From: Rhynchopus euleeides | Taxonomy: Eukaryota > Euglenozoa > Diplonemea > Diplonemida > Diplonemidae | NCBI GenBank assembly: GCA_963210315.1 | Contig: OY723270.1 | Coordinates: forward strand, 930,001-994,000 | DNA length: 64,000 nucleotides | Direction of reading: 5' to 3' | Shown: in pieces, positions 1 through 13,243 of the stretch | Numbering within the stretch: position 1 is the stretch's first letter | How the letters are laid out: every line of letters begins with the position of its first letter | Program-made: the position numbers and the translations under genes | Notes under the pieces: model-generated | Databases searched by the model: none | Told to the model about the DNA's origin: nothing | Seen by the model: the letters and a program-made list of their open reading frames with translations, nothing else

Positions 1-3000
1 CGCAGATAGGTTCCAAGGCATGGGGCAACCTCTAACATAGGTTCCCAGGCATGGGGCAACCTCGCAGATAGGTTCCAAGGCATGGGGCAACCTCGCAGAT
101 AGGTTCCAAGGCATGGGGCAACCTCTAACATAGGTTCCAAGGCATGCGGCAACCTCTCACATAGGTTCCCAGGCATGGGGCAACCTCGCAGATAGGTTCC
201 AAGGCATGGGCCAACCTCGCAGATAGGTTCCAAGGCATGGGGCAACCTCGCAGATAGGTTCCAAGGCATGGGGCAACCTCTAACATAGGTTCCCAGGCAT
301 GGGGCAACCTCGCAGATAGGTTCCAAGGCATGGGACAACCTCTAACATAGGTTCCCAGGCATGGGGCAACCTCGCAGATAGGTTCCAAGGCATGGGGCAA
401 CCTCTAACATAGGTTCCAAGGCATGGGGCAACCTCTCACATAGGTTCCCAGGCATGGGGCAACCTCGCAGATAGGTTCCAAGGCATGGGGCAACCTCGCA
501 GATAGGTTCCAAGGCATGGGGCAACCTCGCAGATAGGTTCCAAGGCATGGGGAACCCTCTAACATACGTTCCCAGGCATGGGGCAACCTCGCAGATAGGT
601 TCCAAGGCATGGGGCAACCTCTAACATAGGTTCCCAGGCATGGGGCAACCTCGCAGATGGGTTCCAAGGCATGGGGCAACCTCGCAGATAGGTTCCCAGG
701 CATGGGGCAACCTCGCAGATAGGTTCCAAGGCATGGGGCAACCTCTCACATAGGTTCCAAGGCATGGGGCAACCTCTCACATAGGTTCCCAGGCATGCGG
801 CAACCTCGCAGATAGGTTCCAAGGCATGGCGCAACCTCTAACATAGGTTCCCAGGCATGGGGCAACCTCGCAGATAGGTTCCAAGGCATGGGACAAACTC
901 TAACATAGGTTCCCAGGCATGGGGCAACCTCGCAGATAGGTTCCAAGGCATGGGGCAACCTCGCAGATAGGTTCCAAGGCATGGGGCAACCTCTAACATA
1001 GGTTCCAAGGCATGGGGCAACCTCTCACATAGGTTCCCAGGCATGGGGCAACCTCGCAGATAGGTTCCAAGGCATGGGGCAACCTCTCACATAGGTTCCC
1101 AGGCATGGGGCAACCTCGCAGATAGGTTCCAAGGCATGGGGCAACCTCGCAGATAGGTTCCAAGGCATGGGGCACCCTCTAACATAGGTTCCCAGGCATG
1201 GGGCAACCTCGCAGATAGGTTCCAAGGCATGGGGCAACCTCTAACATAGGTTCCCAGGCATGGGGCAACCTCGCAGATAGGTTCCAAGGCATGGGGCAAC
1301 CTAGCAGATAGGTTCCCAGGCATGGGGCAACCTCGCAGATAGGTTCCAAGGCATGGGGCAACCTCTCACATAGGTTCCCAGGCATGGGGCAACCTCGCAG
1401 ATAGGTTCCAAGGCATGGGGCAACCTCTCACATAGGTTCCAAGGCATGGGGCAACCTCGCAGATAGGTTCCAAGGCATGGGGCAACCTCTAACATAGGTT
1501 CCAAGGCATGGGGCAACCTCTCACATAGGTTCCCAGGCATGGGGCAACCTCGCAGATAGGTTCCAAGGCATGGGGCAACCTCGCAGATAGGTTCCAAGGC
1601 ATGGGGCAACCTCTCACATAGGTTCCAAGGCATGGGGCAACCTCGCAGATAGGTTCCAAGGCATGGGGCAACCTCTAACATAGGTTCCCAGGCATGGGGC
1701 AACCTCGCAGATAGGTTCCAAGGCATGGGGCAACCTCGCAGATAGGTTCCAAGGCATGGGGCAACCTCTCACATAGGTTCCAAGGCATGGGGCAACCTCG
1801 CAGATAGGTTCCAAGGCATGGGGCAACCTCTAACATAGGTTCCCAGGCATGGGGCAACCTCGCAGATAGGTTCCAAGGCATGGGGCAACCTCGCACATAG
1901 GTTCCAAGGCATGGGGCAACCTCTCACATAGGTTCCAAGGCATGGGGCAACCTCTCACATAGGTTCCCAGGCATGGGGCAACCTCGCAGATAGGTTCCAA
2001 GGCATGGGGCAACCTCGCAGATAGGTTCCAAGGCATGGGGCAACCTCGCAGATAGGTTCCAAGGCATGGGGCAACCTCTAACATAGGTTCCAAGGCATGG
2101 GGCAACCTCTCACATAGGTTCCCAGGCATGGGGCAACCTCGCAGATAGGTTCCAAGGCATGGGGCAACCTCGCAGATAGGTTCCAAGGCATGGGGCAACC
2201 TCGCAGATAGGTTCCAAGGCATGGGGCAACCTCTAACATAGGTTCCAAGGCATGGGGCAACCTCTAACATAGGTTCCCAGGCATGGGGCAACCTCGCAGA
2301 TAGGTTCCATGGCATGGGGCAACCTCGCAGATAGGTTCCAAGGTATGGGGCAACCTCTCACATAGGTTCCAAGGCATGGGGCAACCTCTAACATAGGTTC
2401 CCAGGCATGGGGCAACCTCGCAGATAGGTTCCATGGCATGGGGCAACCTCGCAGATAGGTTCCAAGGCATGGGGCAACCTCTCACATAGGTTCCAAGGCA
2501 TGGGGCAACCTCTAACATAGGTTCCCAGGCATGGGGCAACCTCGCAGATAGGTTCCAAGGCATGGGACAACCTCTAACATAGGTTCCCAGGCATGGGGCA
2601 ACCTCGCAGATAGGTTCCAAGGCATGGGGCAACCTCGCAGATAGGTTCCAAGGCATGGGGCAACCTCTAACATAGGTTCCAAGGCATGGGGAAACCTCTC
2701 ACATAGGTTCCCAGACATGGGGCAACCTCGCAGATAGGTTCCAAGGCATGGGGCAACCTCGCAGATAGGTTCCAAGGCATGGGGCAACCTCTCACATAGG
2801 TTCCAAGGCATGGGGCAACCTCGCAGATAGGTTCCAAGGCATGGGGCAACCTCTAACATAGGTTCCAAGGCATGGGGCAACCTCTCACATAGGTTCCCAG
2901 GCATGGGGCAACCTCTAACATAGGTTCCCAGGCATGGGGCAACCTCGCAGATAGGTTCCAAGGCATGGGGCAACCTCTCACATAGGTTCCAAGGCATGGG

Positions 3001-6000
3001 GCAACCTCTCACATAGGTTCCCAGGCATGGGGCAACCTCGCAGATAGGTTCCAAGGCATGGGGCAACCTCTCACATAGGTTCCAAGGCATGGGGCAACCT
3101 CGCAGATAGGTTCCAAGGCATGGGGCAACCTCTAACATAGGTTCCAAGGCATGGGGCAACCTCTCACATAGGTTCCCAGGCATGGGGCAACCTCGCAGAT
3201 AGGTTACAAGGCATGGGGCAACCTCGCAGATAGGTTCCAAGGCATGGGGCAACCTCGCAGATAGGTTCCAAGGCATGGGGCAACCTCTAACATAGGTTCC
3301 CAGGCATGGGGCAACCTCGCAGACAGGTTCCAAGGCATGGGGCAACCTCGCAGATAGGTTCCAAGGCATGGGGCAACCTCTAACATAGGTTCCAAGGCAT
3401 GGGGCAACCTCTCACATAGGTTCCCAGGCATGGGGCAACCTCGCAGATAGGTTCCAAGGCATGGGGCAACCTCTAACATAGGTTCCCAGGCATGGGGCAA
3501 CCTCGCAGATAGGTTCCAAGGCATGGGGCAACCTCTAACATAGGTTCCAAGGCATGGGGCAACCTCTCACATAGGTTCCCAGGCATGGGGCAACCTCGCA
3601 GATAGGTTCCAAGGCATGGGGCAACCTCTAACATAGGTTCCCAGGCATGGGGCAACCTCGCAGATAGGTTCCAAGGCATGGGGCAACCTCTAACATAGGT
3701 TCCCAGGCATGGGGCAACCTCGCAGATAGGTTCCAAGGCATGGGGCAACCTCGCAGATAGGTTCCAAGGCATGGGGCAACCTCTAACATAGGTTCCAAGG
3801 CATGGGGCAACCTCTCACATAGGTTCCCAGGCATGGGGCAACCTCGCAGATAGGTTCCAAGGCATGGGGCAACCTCTAACATAGGTTCCAAGGCATGGGG
3901 CAACCTCTCACATAGGTTCCAAGGCATGGGGCAACCTCGCAGATAGGTTCCAAGGCATGGGGCAACCTCTAACATAGGTTCCCAGGCATGGGGCAACCTC
4001 GCAGATAGGTTCCAAGGCATGGGGCAACCTCGCAGATAGGTTCCAAGGCATGGGGCAACCTCTAACATAGGTTCCAAGGCATGGGGCAACCTCTCACATA
4101 GGTTCCCAGGCATGGGGCAACCTCGCAGATAGGTTCCAAGGCATGGGGCAACCTCGCAGATAGGTTCCAAGGCATGGGGCAACCTCTCACATAGGTTCCA
4201 AGGCATGGGGCAACCTCGCAGATAGGTTCCAAGGCATGGGGCAACCTCTAACATAGGTTCCCAGGCATGGGGCAACCTCGCAGATAGGTTCCAAGGCATG
4301 GGACAACCTCTAACATAGGTTCCCAGGCATGGGGCAACCTCGCAGATAGGTTCCAAGGCATGGGGCAACCTCTAACATAGGTTCCAAGGCATGGGGCAAC
4401 CTCTCACATAGGTTCCCAGGCATGGGGCAACCTCGCAGATAGGTTCCAAGGCATGGGGCAACCTCTCACATAGGTTCCAAGGCATGGGGCAACCTCGCAG
4501 ATAGGTTCCAGGGCATGGGGCAACCTCTAACATAGGTTCCCAGGCATGGGGCAACCTCGCAGATAGGTTCCAAGGCATGGGGCAACCTCTAACATAGGTT
4601 CCCAGGCATGGGGCAACCTCGCAGATAGGTTCCAAGGCATGGGGCAACCTCTAACATAGGTTCCCAGGCATGGGGCAACCTCGCAGATAGGTTCCAAGGC
4701 ATGGGGCAACCTCTAACATAGGTTCCCAGGCATGGGGCAACCTCGCAGATAGGTTCCAAGGCATGGGGCAACCTCTCACATAGGTTCCAAGGCATGGGGC
4801 AACCTCTAACATAGGTTCCCAGGCATGGGGCAACCTCGCAGATAGGTTCCAAGGCATGGGGCAACCTCTCACATAGGTTCCAAGGCATGGGGCAACCTCG
4901 CAGATAGGTTCCAAGGCATGGGGCAACCTCTAACATAGGTTCCCAGGCATGGGGCAACCTCGCAGATAGGTTCCAAGGCATGGGGCAACCTCTAACATAG
5001 GTTCCAAGGCATGGGGCAACCTCGCAGATAGGTTCCAAGGCATGGGGCAACCTCGCAGATAGGTTCCAAGGCATGGGGCAACCTCTCACATAGGTTCCAA
5101 GGCATGGGGCAACCTCTAACATAGGTTCCCAGGCATGGGGCAACCTCGCAGATAGGTTCCAAGGCATGGGGCAACCTCTAACATAGGTTCCCAGGCATGG
5201 GGCAACCTCTCACATAGGTTCCATGGCATGGGGCAACCTCGCAGATAGGTTCCAAGGCATGTGGCAACCTCTAACATAGGTTCCCAGGCATGGGGCAACC
5301 TCGCAGATAGGTTCCAAGGCATGGGGCAACCTCTCACATAGGTTCCCAGGCATGGGGCAACCTCGCAGATAGGTTCCAAGGCATGGGGCAACCTCTCACA
5401 TAGGTTCCCAGGCATGGGGCAACCTCGCAGATAGGTTCCAAGGCATGGGGCAACCTCTCACATAGGTTCCAAGGCATGGGGCAACCTCTCACATAGGTTC
5501 CCAGGCATGGGGCAACCTCGCAGATAGGTTCCAAGGCATGGGGCAACCTCGCAGATAGGTTCCAAGGCATGGGGCAACCTCTCACATAGGTTCCAAGGCA
5601 TGGGGCAACCTCGCAGATAGGTTCCAAGGCATGGGGCAACCTCTAACATAGGTTCCCAGGCATGGGGCAACCTCGCAGATAGGTTCCAAGGCATGGGGCA
5701 ACCTCTCACATAGGTTCCCAGGCATGGGGCAACCTCGCAGATAGGTTCCAAGGCATGGGGCAACCTCTCACATAGGTTCCAAGGCATGGGGCAACCTCGC
5801 AGATAGGTTCCAGGGCATGGGGCAACCTCTAACATAGGTTCCCAGGCATGGGGCAACCTCGCAGATAGGTTCCAAGGCATGGGGCAACCTCTAACATAGG
5901 TTCCCAGGCATGGGGCAACCTCGCAGATAGGTTCCAAGGCATGGGGCAACCTCTCACATAGGTTCCAAGGCATGGGGCAACCTCGCAGATAGGTTCCAAG

Positions 6001-9000
6001 GCATGGGGCAACCTCTAACATAGGTTCCCAGGCATGGGGCAACCTCGCAGATAGGTTCCAAGGCATGGGGCAACCTCTAACATAGGTTCCCAGGCATGGG
6101 GCAACCTCGCAGATAGGTTCCAAGGCATGGGGCAACCTCTAACATAGGTTCCCAGGCATGGGGCAACCTCGCAGATAGGTTCCAAGGCATGGGGCAACCT
6201 CTAACATAGGTTCCAAGGCATGGGGCAACCTCTAACATAGGTTCCCAGGCATGGGGCAACCTCGCAGATAGGTTCCAAGGCATGGGGCAACCTCTCACAT
6301 AGGTTCCAAGGCATGGGGCAACCTCTAACATAGGTTCCCAGGCATGGGGCAACCTCGCAGATAGGTTCCAAGGCATGGGGCAACCTCTAACATAGGTTCC
6401 CAGGCATGGGGCAACCTCGCAGATAGGTTCCAAGGCATGGGGCAACCTCTCACATAGGTTCCAAGGCATGGGGCAACCTCTAACATAGGTTCCCAGGCAT
6501 GGGGCAACCTCGCAGATAGGTTCCAAGGCATGGGGCAACCTCTCACATAGGTTCCAAGGCATGGGGCAACCTCGCAGATAGGTTCCAAGGCATGGGGCAA
6601 CCTCTCACATAGGTTCCAAGGCATGGGGCAACCTCTAACATAGGTTCCCAGGCATGGGGCAACCTCGCAGATAGGTTCCAAGGCATGGGGCAACCTCTAA
6701 CATAGGTTCCAAGGCATGGGGCAACCTCGCAGATAGGTTCCAAGGCATGGGGCAACCTCGCAGATAGGTTCCAAGGCATGGGGCAACCTCTCACATAGGT
6801 TCCAAGGCATGGGGCAACCTCTAACATAGGTTCCCAGGCATGGGGCAACCTCGCAGATAGGTTCCAAGGCATGGGGCAACCTCTAACATAGGTTCCCAGG
6901 CATGGGGCAACCTGTCACATAGGTTCCATGGCATGGGGCAGCCTCGCAGATAGGTTCCAAGGCATGTGGCAACCTCTAACATAGGTTCCCAGGCATGGGG
7001 CAACCTCGCAGATAGGTTCCAAGGCATGGGGCAACCTCTAACATAGGTTCCAAGGCATGGGGCAACCTCGCAGATAGGTTCCAAGGCATGGGGCAACCTC
7101 GCAGATAGGTTCCAAGGCATGGGGCAACCTCTCACATAGGTTCCAAGGCATGGGGCAACCTCTAACATAGGTTCCCAGGCATGGGGCAACCTCGCAGATA
7201 GGTTCCAAGGCATGGGGCAACCTCTAACATAGGTTCCCAGGCATGGGGCAACCTGTCACATAGGTTCCATGGCATGGGGCAGCCTCGCAGATAGGTTCCA
7301 AGGCATGTGGCAACCTCTAACATAGGTTCCCAGGCATGGGGCAACCTCGCAGGTAGGTTCCAAGGCATGGGGCAACCTCTAACATAGGTTCCCAGGCATG
7401 GGGCAACCTCGCAGATAGGTTCCAAGGCATGGGGCAACCTCTCACATAGGTTCCAAGGCATGGGGCAACCTCGCAGATAGGTTCCAAGGCATGGGGCAAC
7501 CTCTCACATAGGTTCCAAGGCATGGGGCAACCTCTAACATAGGTTCCCAGGCATGGGGCAACCTCGCAGATAGGTTCCAAGGCATGGGGCAACCTCTAAC
7601 ATAGGTTCCAAGGCATGGGGCAACCTCGCAGATAGGTTCCAAGGCATGGGGCAACCTCGCAGATAGGTTCCAAGGCATGGGGCAACCTCTCACATAGGTT
7701 CCAAGGCATGGGGCAACCTCTAACATAGGTTCCCAGGCATGGGGCAACCTCGCAGATAGGTTCCAAGGCATGGGGCAACCTCTAACATAGGTTCCCAGGC
7801 ATGGGGCAACCTGTCACATAGGTTCCATGGCATGGGGCAACCTCGCAGATAGGTTCCAAGGCATGTGGCAACCTCTAACATAGGTTCCCAGGCATGGGGC
7901 AACCTCGCAGATAGGTTCCAAGGCATGGGGCAACCTCTCACATAGGTTCCCAGGCATGGGGCAACCTCGCAGATAGGTTCCAAGGCATGGGGCAACCTCT
8001 CACATAGGTTCCCAGGCATGGGGCAACCTCGCAGATAGGTTCCAAGGCATGGGGCAACCTCTCACATAGGTTCCAAGGCATGGGGCAACCTCTCACATAG
8101 GTTCCCAGGCATGGGGCAACCTCGCAGATAGGTTCCAAGGCATGGGGCAACCTCGCAGATAGGTTCCAAGGCATGGGGCAACCTCTCACATAGGTTCCCA
8201 GGCATGGGGCAACCTCTCACATAGGTTCCAAGGCATGGGGCAACCTCGCAGATAGGTTCCAAGGCATGGGGCAACCTCTAACATAGGTTCCCAGGCATGG
8301 GGCAACCTCGCAGATAGGTTCCAAGGCATGGGGCAACCTCTCACATAGGTTCCCAGGCATGGGGCAACCTCGCAGATAGGTTCCAAGGCATGGGGCAACC
8401 TCGCAGATAGGTTCCAAGGCATGGGGCAACCTCTAACATAGGTTCCCAGGCATGGGGCAACCTCGCAGATAGGTTCCAAGGCATGGGGCAACCTCGCAGA
8501 TAGGTTCCAAGGCATGGGGCAACCTCTAACATAGGTTCCCAGGCATGGGGCAACCTCGCAGATAGGTTCCAAGGCATGGGGCAACCTCTCACATAGGTTC
8601 CCAGGCATGGGGCAACCTCTCACATAGGTTCCAAGGCATGGGGCAACCTCGCAGATAGGTTCCAAGGCATGGGGCAACCTCTAACATAGGTTCCCAGGCA
8701 TGGGGCAACCTCGCAGATAGGTTCCAAGGCATGGGGCAACCTCTAACATAGGTTCCCAGGCATGGGGCAACCTCGCAGATAGGTTCCAAGGCATGGGGCA
8801 ACCTCTCACATACGTTCCCAGGCATGGGGCAACCTCGCAGATAGGTTCCAAGGCATGGGGCAACCTCTCACATAGGTTCCCAGGCATTGGGCAACCTCGC
8901 AGATAGGTTCCAAGGCATGGGGCAACCTCTCACATACGTTCCCAGGCATGGGGCAACCTCGCAGATAGGTTCCAAGGCATGGGGCAACCTCTCACATAGG

Positions 9001-11098
9001 TTCCCAGGCATGGGGCAACCTCGCAGATAGGTTCCAAGGCATGGGGCAACCTCTCACATAGGTTCCCAGGCATGGGGCAACCTCGCAGATAGGTTCCAAG
9101 GCATGGGGCAACCTCTCACATAGGTTCCAAGGCATGGGGCAACCTCTCACATAGGTTCCCAGGCATGGGGCAACCTCGCAGATAGGTTCCAAGGCATGGG
9201 GCAACCTCGCAGATAGGTTCCAAGGCATGGGGCAACCTCTCACATAGGTTCCAAGGCATGGGGCAACCTCTCACATAGGTTCCAAGGCATGGGGCAACCT
9301 CGCAGATAGGTTCCAAGGCATGGGGCAACCTCTAACATAGGTTCCCAGGCATGGGGCAACCTCGCAGATAGGTTCCAAGGCATGGGGCAACCTCTCACAT
9401 AGGTTCCAAGGCATGGGGCAACCTCTCACATAGGTTCCCAGGCATGGGGCAACCTCGCAGATAGGTTCCAAGGCATGGGGCAACCTCTCACATAGGTTCC
9501 AAGGCATGGGGCAACCTCTAACATAGGTTCCCAGGCATGGGGCAACCTCGCAGATAGGTTCCAAGGCATGGGGCAACCTCTCACATAGGTTCCCAGGCAT
9601 GGGGCAACCTCGCAGATAGGTTCCAAGGCATGGGGCAACCTCTCACATAGGTTCCAAGGCATGGGGCAACCTCGCAGATAGGTTCCAAGGCATGGGGCAA
9701 CCTCGCAGATAGGTTCCAAGGCATGGGGCAACCTCTCACATAGGTTCCAAGGCATGGGGCAACCTCTCACATAGGTTCCCAGGCATGGGGCAACCTCGCA
9801 GATAGGTTCCAAGGCATGGGGCAACCTCTCACATAGGTTCCCAGGCATGGGGCAACCTCGCAGATAGGTTCCAAGGCATGGGGCAACCTCTCACATAGGT
9901 TCCTAGGCATGGGGCAACCTCGCAGATAGGTTCCAAGGCATGGGGCAACCTCGCAGATAGGTTCCAAGGCATGGGGCAACCTCTCACATAGGTTCCAAGG
10001 CATGGGGCAACCTCTCACATAGGTTCCCAGGCATGGGGCAACCTCGCAGATAGGTTCCAAGGCATGGGGCAACCTCTAACATAGGTTCCCAGGCATGGGG
10101 CAACCTCGCAGATAGGTTCCAAGGCATGGGGCAACCTCGCAGATAGGTTCCAAGGCATGGGGCAACCTCTAACATAGGTTCCAAGGCATGGGGCAACCTG
10201 TCACATAGGTTCCCAGGCATGGGGCAACCTCGCAGATAGGTTCCAAGGCATGGGGCAACCTCGCAGATAGGTTCCAAGGCATGGGGCAACCTCTCACATA
10301 GGTTCCTAGGCATGGGGCAACCTCTCACATAGGTTCCTAGGCATGGGGCAACCTCGCAGATAGGTTCCAAGGCATGGGGCAACCTCGCAGATAGGTTCCA
10401 AGGCATGGGGCAACCTCGCAGATAGGTTCCAAGGCATGGGGCAACCTCTCACATAGGTTCCAAGGCATGGGGCAACCTCTCACATAGGTTCCCAGGCATG
10501 GGGCAACCTCGCAGATAGGTTCCAAGGCATGGGGCAACCTCTCACATAGGTTCCAAGGCATGGGGCAACCTCGCAGATAGGTTCCAAGGCATGGGGCAAC
10601 CTCTAACATAGGTTCCCAGGCATGGGGCAACCTCGCAGATAGGTTCCAAGGCATGGGGCAACCTCGCAGATAGGTTCCAAGGCATGGGGCAACCTCTAAC
10701 ATAGGTTCCAAGGCATGGGGCAACCTGTCACATAGGTTCCCAGGCATGGGGCAACCTCGCAGATAGGTTCCAAGGCATGGGGCAACCTCGCAGATAGGTT
10801 CCAAGGCATGGGGCAACCTCTAACATAGGTTCCCAGGCATGGGGCAACCTCGCAGATAGGTTCCAAGGCATGGGGCAACCTCTAACATAGGTTCCAAGGC
10901 ATGGGGCAACCTGTCACATAGGTTCCCAGGCATGGGGCAACCTCGCAGATAGGTTCCAAGGCATGGGGCAACCTCTAACATAGGTTCCCAGGCATGGGGC
11001 AACCTCTCACATAGGTTCCAAGGCATGGGGCAACCTCGCAGATAGGTTCGAAGGCATGGGGCAACCTCTAACATAGGTTCCCAGGCATGGGGCAACCT
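1..11098. repeat. 31-bp tandem satellite, 358 units
   Basis: The whole stretch is a head-to-tail array whose unit reads 'cgcagataggttccaaggc' followed by 'atggggcaacct' (31 bp). Units differ mainly in the first five bases (cgcag, ctcac or ctaac, rarely gtcac) and at the centre (ttccaagg or ttcccagg). The cgcag type nearly always carries ccaagg. 358 x 31 equals 11,098, and every unit start I tested fell on 1+31k, so there is no net length drift. Each unit holds the inverted pentamers aggtt and aacct. Because 31 is not a multiple of 3 and most units lack stops on the minus strand, many open frames of 60-285 codons appear there. They shift frame with each unit and are not genes. The array probably continues to the left of the window. 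Centromeric, subtelomeric or simple minisatellite status cannot be told from here. Confidence 0.98.
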
Positions 11099-11114
11099 CT
11101 GTGCGTTCATCACT

Positions 11115-11177
11115 ATTCGTTTTTTCGTGTGGACCTGTCTCTCATTTGAAGCCCGAGAATCGCGTTTCCGAGGCCTG
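11115..11177 (+). repeat. Dispersed repeat fragment, mate at 25405-25467
   Basis: Directly after the satellite, a segment of about 60 bp (ggacctgt, then catttgaagccc, then tttccgagg) matches the minus strand of 25405-25467 with scattered mismatches. It looks like an old copy of an unidentified dispersed element. Confidence 0.5.
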
Positions 11178-11283
11178 TGCGTGGTCGCAGTGCCCTCTGA
11201 TGTCCAAAAACTACCTATTTTGGCCCCGAAAAAAAAATGCGAGCATCTCCCCCTACAAACCCCGGCCTTACCACCACACAGGC

Positions 11284-11488
11284 CCGAAAAACCGGGAACC
11301 GGGGAAACCGGGAAAAACCGGGAATCTGGGGTGTCGATTCAGTTTCATTCCCGGTTTTGGATTCCCGGTTTTTCCGGCCTCCGGAGGGGATTTTTTCACG
11401 GATTTTCGCTAAGGGAAAAAAACCAGGGAACCGGGAATTTCCGGGAAAAGCCGGGAAATACCGGGAAAAGTCGACACCCCCCTGTAGA
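11284..11488. repeat. Inverted cluster of CCGGGAA short repeats
   Basis: The motif ccgggaa, with runs of A, is repeated many times, first with reversed copies (ttcccgg) and then again forward. The flanks ggtgtcga (about 11,330) and tcgacacc (about 11,470) are reverse complements, so the whole can fold back. The style resembles the CCGGTAATACC-rich ends of the element at 13.2-15.2 kb. It may be the remains of another inverted-repeat element. I see no gene in it. Confidence 0.6.
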
Positions 11489-11598
11489 TCCCTTGGCGAG
11501 AGCGAAAGGGGAAGGGGCTCTGGATACCAGACCCTCCACAAGACCCGCCCTCGAGATGCACAGTCGCAAAGAGGTGCAACTGTGCAAGAGCCACCTGT

Positions 11599-11658
11599 CA
11601 CAGGGGGGTCTGGGGGGCAGAGCCCCCCAGCCGCCGGAGGCCACGGTAGTGAACATCT
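11599..11658 (+). repeat. GC hairpin repeat, copy 1
   Basis: This 60-bp dispersed repeat begins cacaggggggtctgg, continues with a short hairpin (ggggggc, short loop, gcccccc) and ccgccggaggccacgg, and ends tagtgaacatct. Nine copies occur in the window on both strands. Here the loop reads aga instead of the usual gga. Confidence 0.9.
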
Positions 11659-11703
11659 ATTCCTCCACTCGATGTGACGATACGATGTCGCACAAGGACA
11701 TGC

Positions 11704-11762
11704 CACAGGGGGGTCTGGGGGGCGGAGCCCCCCAGCCGCCGGAGGCCACGGTAGTCAACATC
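11704..11762 (+). repeat. GC hairpin repeat, copy 2
   Basis: A near-identical copy of the repeat at 11599, 105 bp downstream in the same orientation. Its 3' end reads caacat in place of gaacat. Confidence 0.9.
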
Positions 11763-12176
11763 CCTTGCGAGCGGAAGGGCATGAGGAAGGGTAGCTTTTC
11801 TCTAGGTTTCGCCTCAGGAAACCTAGAAAATTAGTAGAGGGGCGAAAGTTCGAAAGAAAAGTTGCGCCCCCAAGGAATCGGGCACCCAAGTTCGGGATAC
11901 CCCTGCCCAGGCATGTAGCTTGGGGGGTCCAGCTGGTCTCGGGACCAGCAGTTGCCTATGTTGCTGGTCTGGGGGGGGGGGGGGAAAAAGAGTATAAATC
12001 CGGGAAACCCCAGAATTTTTTTTGGTGGGGGGGTTTTCCCTCACACCAGGCCGAAGATGTACCCTGCAGCAGGCCCGAACCACGAGGATTTTGGCTCCCG
12101 AGGACTGCTTCCCGCGCAGGACTGGGTTCCGACCTGATGTCGGAGAGATCCACACCGTGTTCAGCCCGGAAGGAAC

Positions 12177-12236
12177 AGATGTTCACTACCGTGGCCTCCG
12201 GCGGCTGGGGGGCTCCGCCCCCCAGACCCCCCTGTG
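12177..12236 (-). repeat. GC hairpin repeat, copy 3
   Basis: A full copy of the 60-bp GC hairpin repeat in reverse orientation relative to copies 1 and 2. The three copies together bracket about 0.64 kb. Confidence 0.9.
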
Positions 12237-13243
12237 GCTTGTGCTTGTCAATATGCGACTGTGGGGTTCTTCGCTACCGTCAAGTTTTCGTCAAAGTTCG
12301 GCGATTTCTTCCGGGACTTCCAGGACTTCCGAGACTTTTCTTATGCATACATAGGAAAATCACCAACACACCGTTTCGGCACCGTAGCGAAGACCCACTG
12401 TGGCGCTGTGTACTCCGTGCCTCCGGACGCGCTCCGGAGAACCCGGTGTTCGGTCAGGACAAGATTTTGGGCGAAGCGCCGGAAAATTCCCCAGACCAGC
12501 AGAACCAGCAAAAATCTGAAAATCCAATTTCAAGCTACGTGCCTGGCCCCTGCCTGCCCCAAAAAAAAAAACGGGGGAAAAAAGAAAAAATAATAACGGA
12601 AAAGGTGGGCCACTTTTTCCGTTACGGGGATATTTTTCCCTGGATTACGATCATGTCACGACGTTGCCACGGCGTGGGGAATTACACTCACCACTGGGGA
12701 TCCATGGGGTCTTCGCTCAGAAATGCAGAGAAGTGAGGAAGGGTGAACCGCCTCACAAAACTGGCTGCAACGTGATACAGTTTGACACACACTGGCAGAC
12801 GTGCAGACGGCTGCAGTATTGGACCTGTGCGTGCACAAATCAAACAGAGTGGAGTGACAGTGTGTGATACACCGTGCCTGTCTTGCGGTGTACATACTCG
12901 CAAATTAGGCACTCCTCCCGTGTGCCCCTGGTTCTCCAAGAGTCTTCGCCCACGTCCGCGCCATCTTGTACTTTGGCGTTGAAGGTTTCGGCGCCTTCAA
13001 CGCCGCTTTAAAGACGGCTTAGCTGCCGCCTTCACTGCGGCTTTCGATGACGCCTTCATTCCCGCGCTGCGGCCTTTTTAGGCACAGCTCCGGCACACGT
13101 GGTGGGCAGGGCCTCCCAAGATTGGGTGTAACCCTGGGGATGGGGCCTGATGCCCCATCCCAGGCTGATCCCCGATCTTGGGTGATCTTGGTTGGTGTGC
13201 TATGGCGCGGTGTGTTGATCCCATCGTGATTCACCAACATGTC
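12237..13243. other. About 1 kb without a recognisable gene
   Basis: I find no conserved coding frame. The stretch holds A-rich and G-rich runs (12,550-12,620) and short inverted segments near 12,970-13,030. Open frames present are short and have no recognisable domain. Confidence 0.6.

Noticed and set aside
2512..3369. 285-codon minus-strand frame in the satellite
   Set aside because: It is a product of stop-free 31-bp units read in rotating frames; neighbouring frames overlap it in the same way.
1..11098. CRISPR-like array
   Set aside because: Units are directly adjacent with no unique spacers, and the genome is eukaryotic; this is a satellite.
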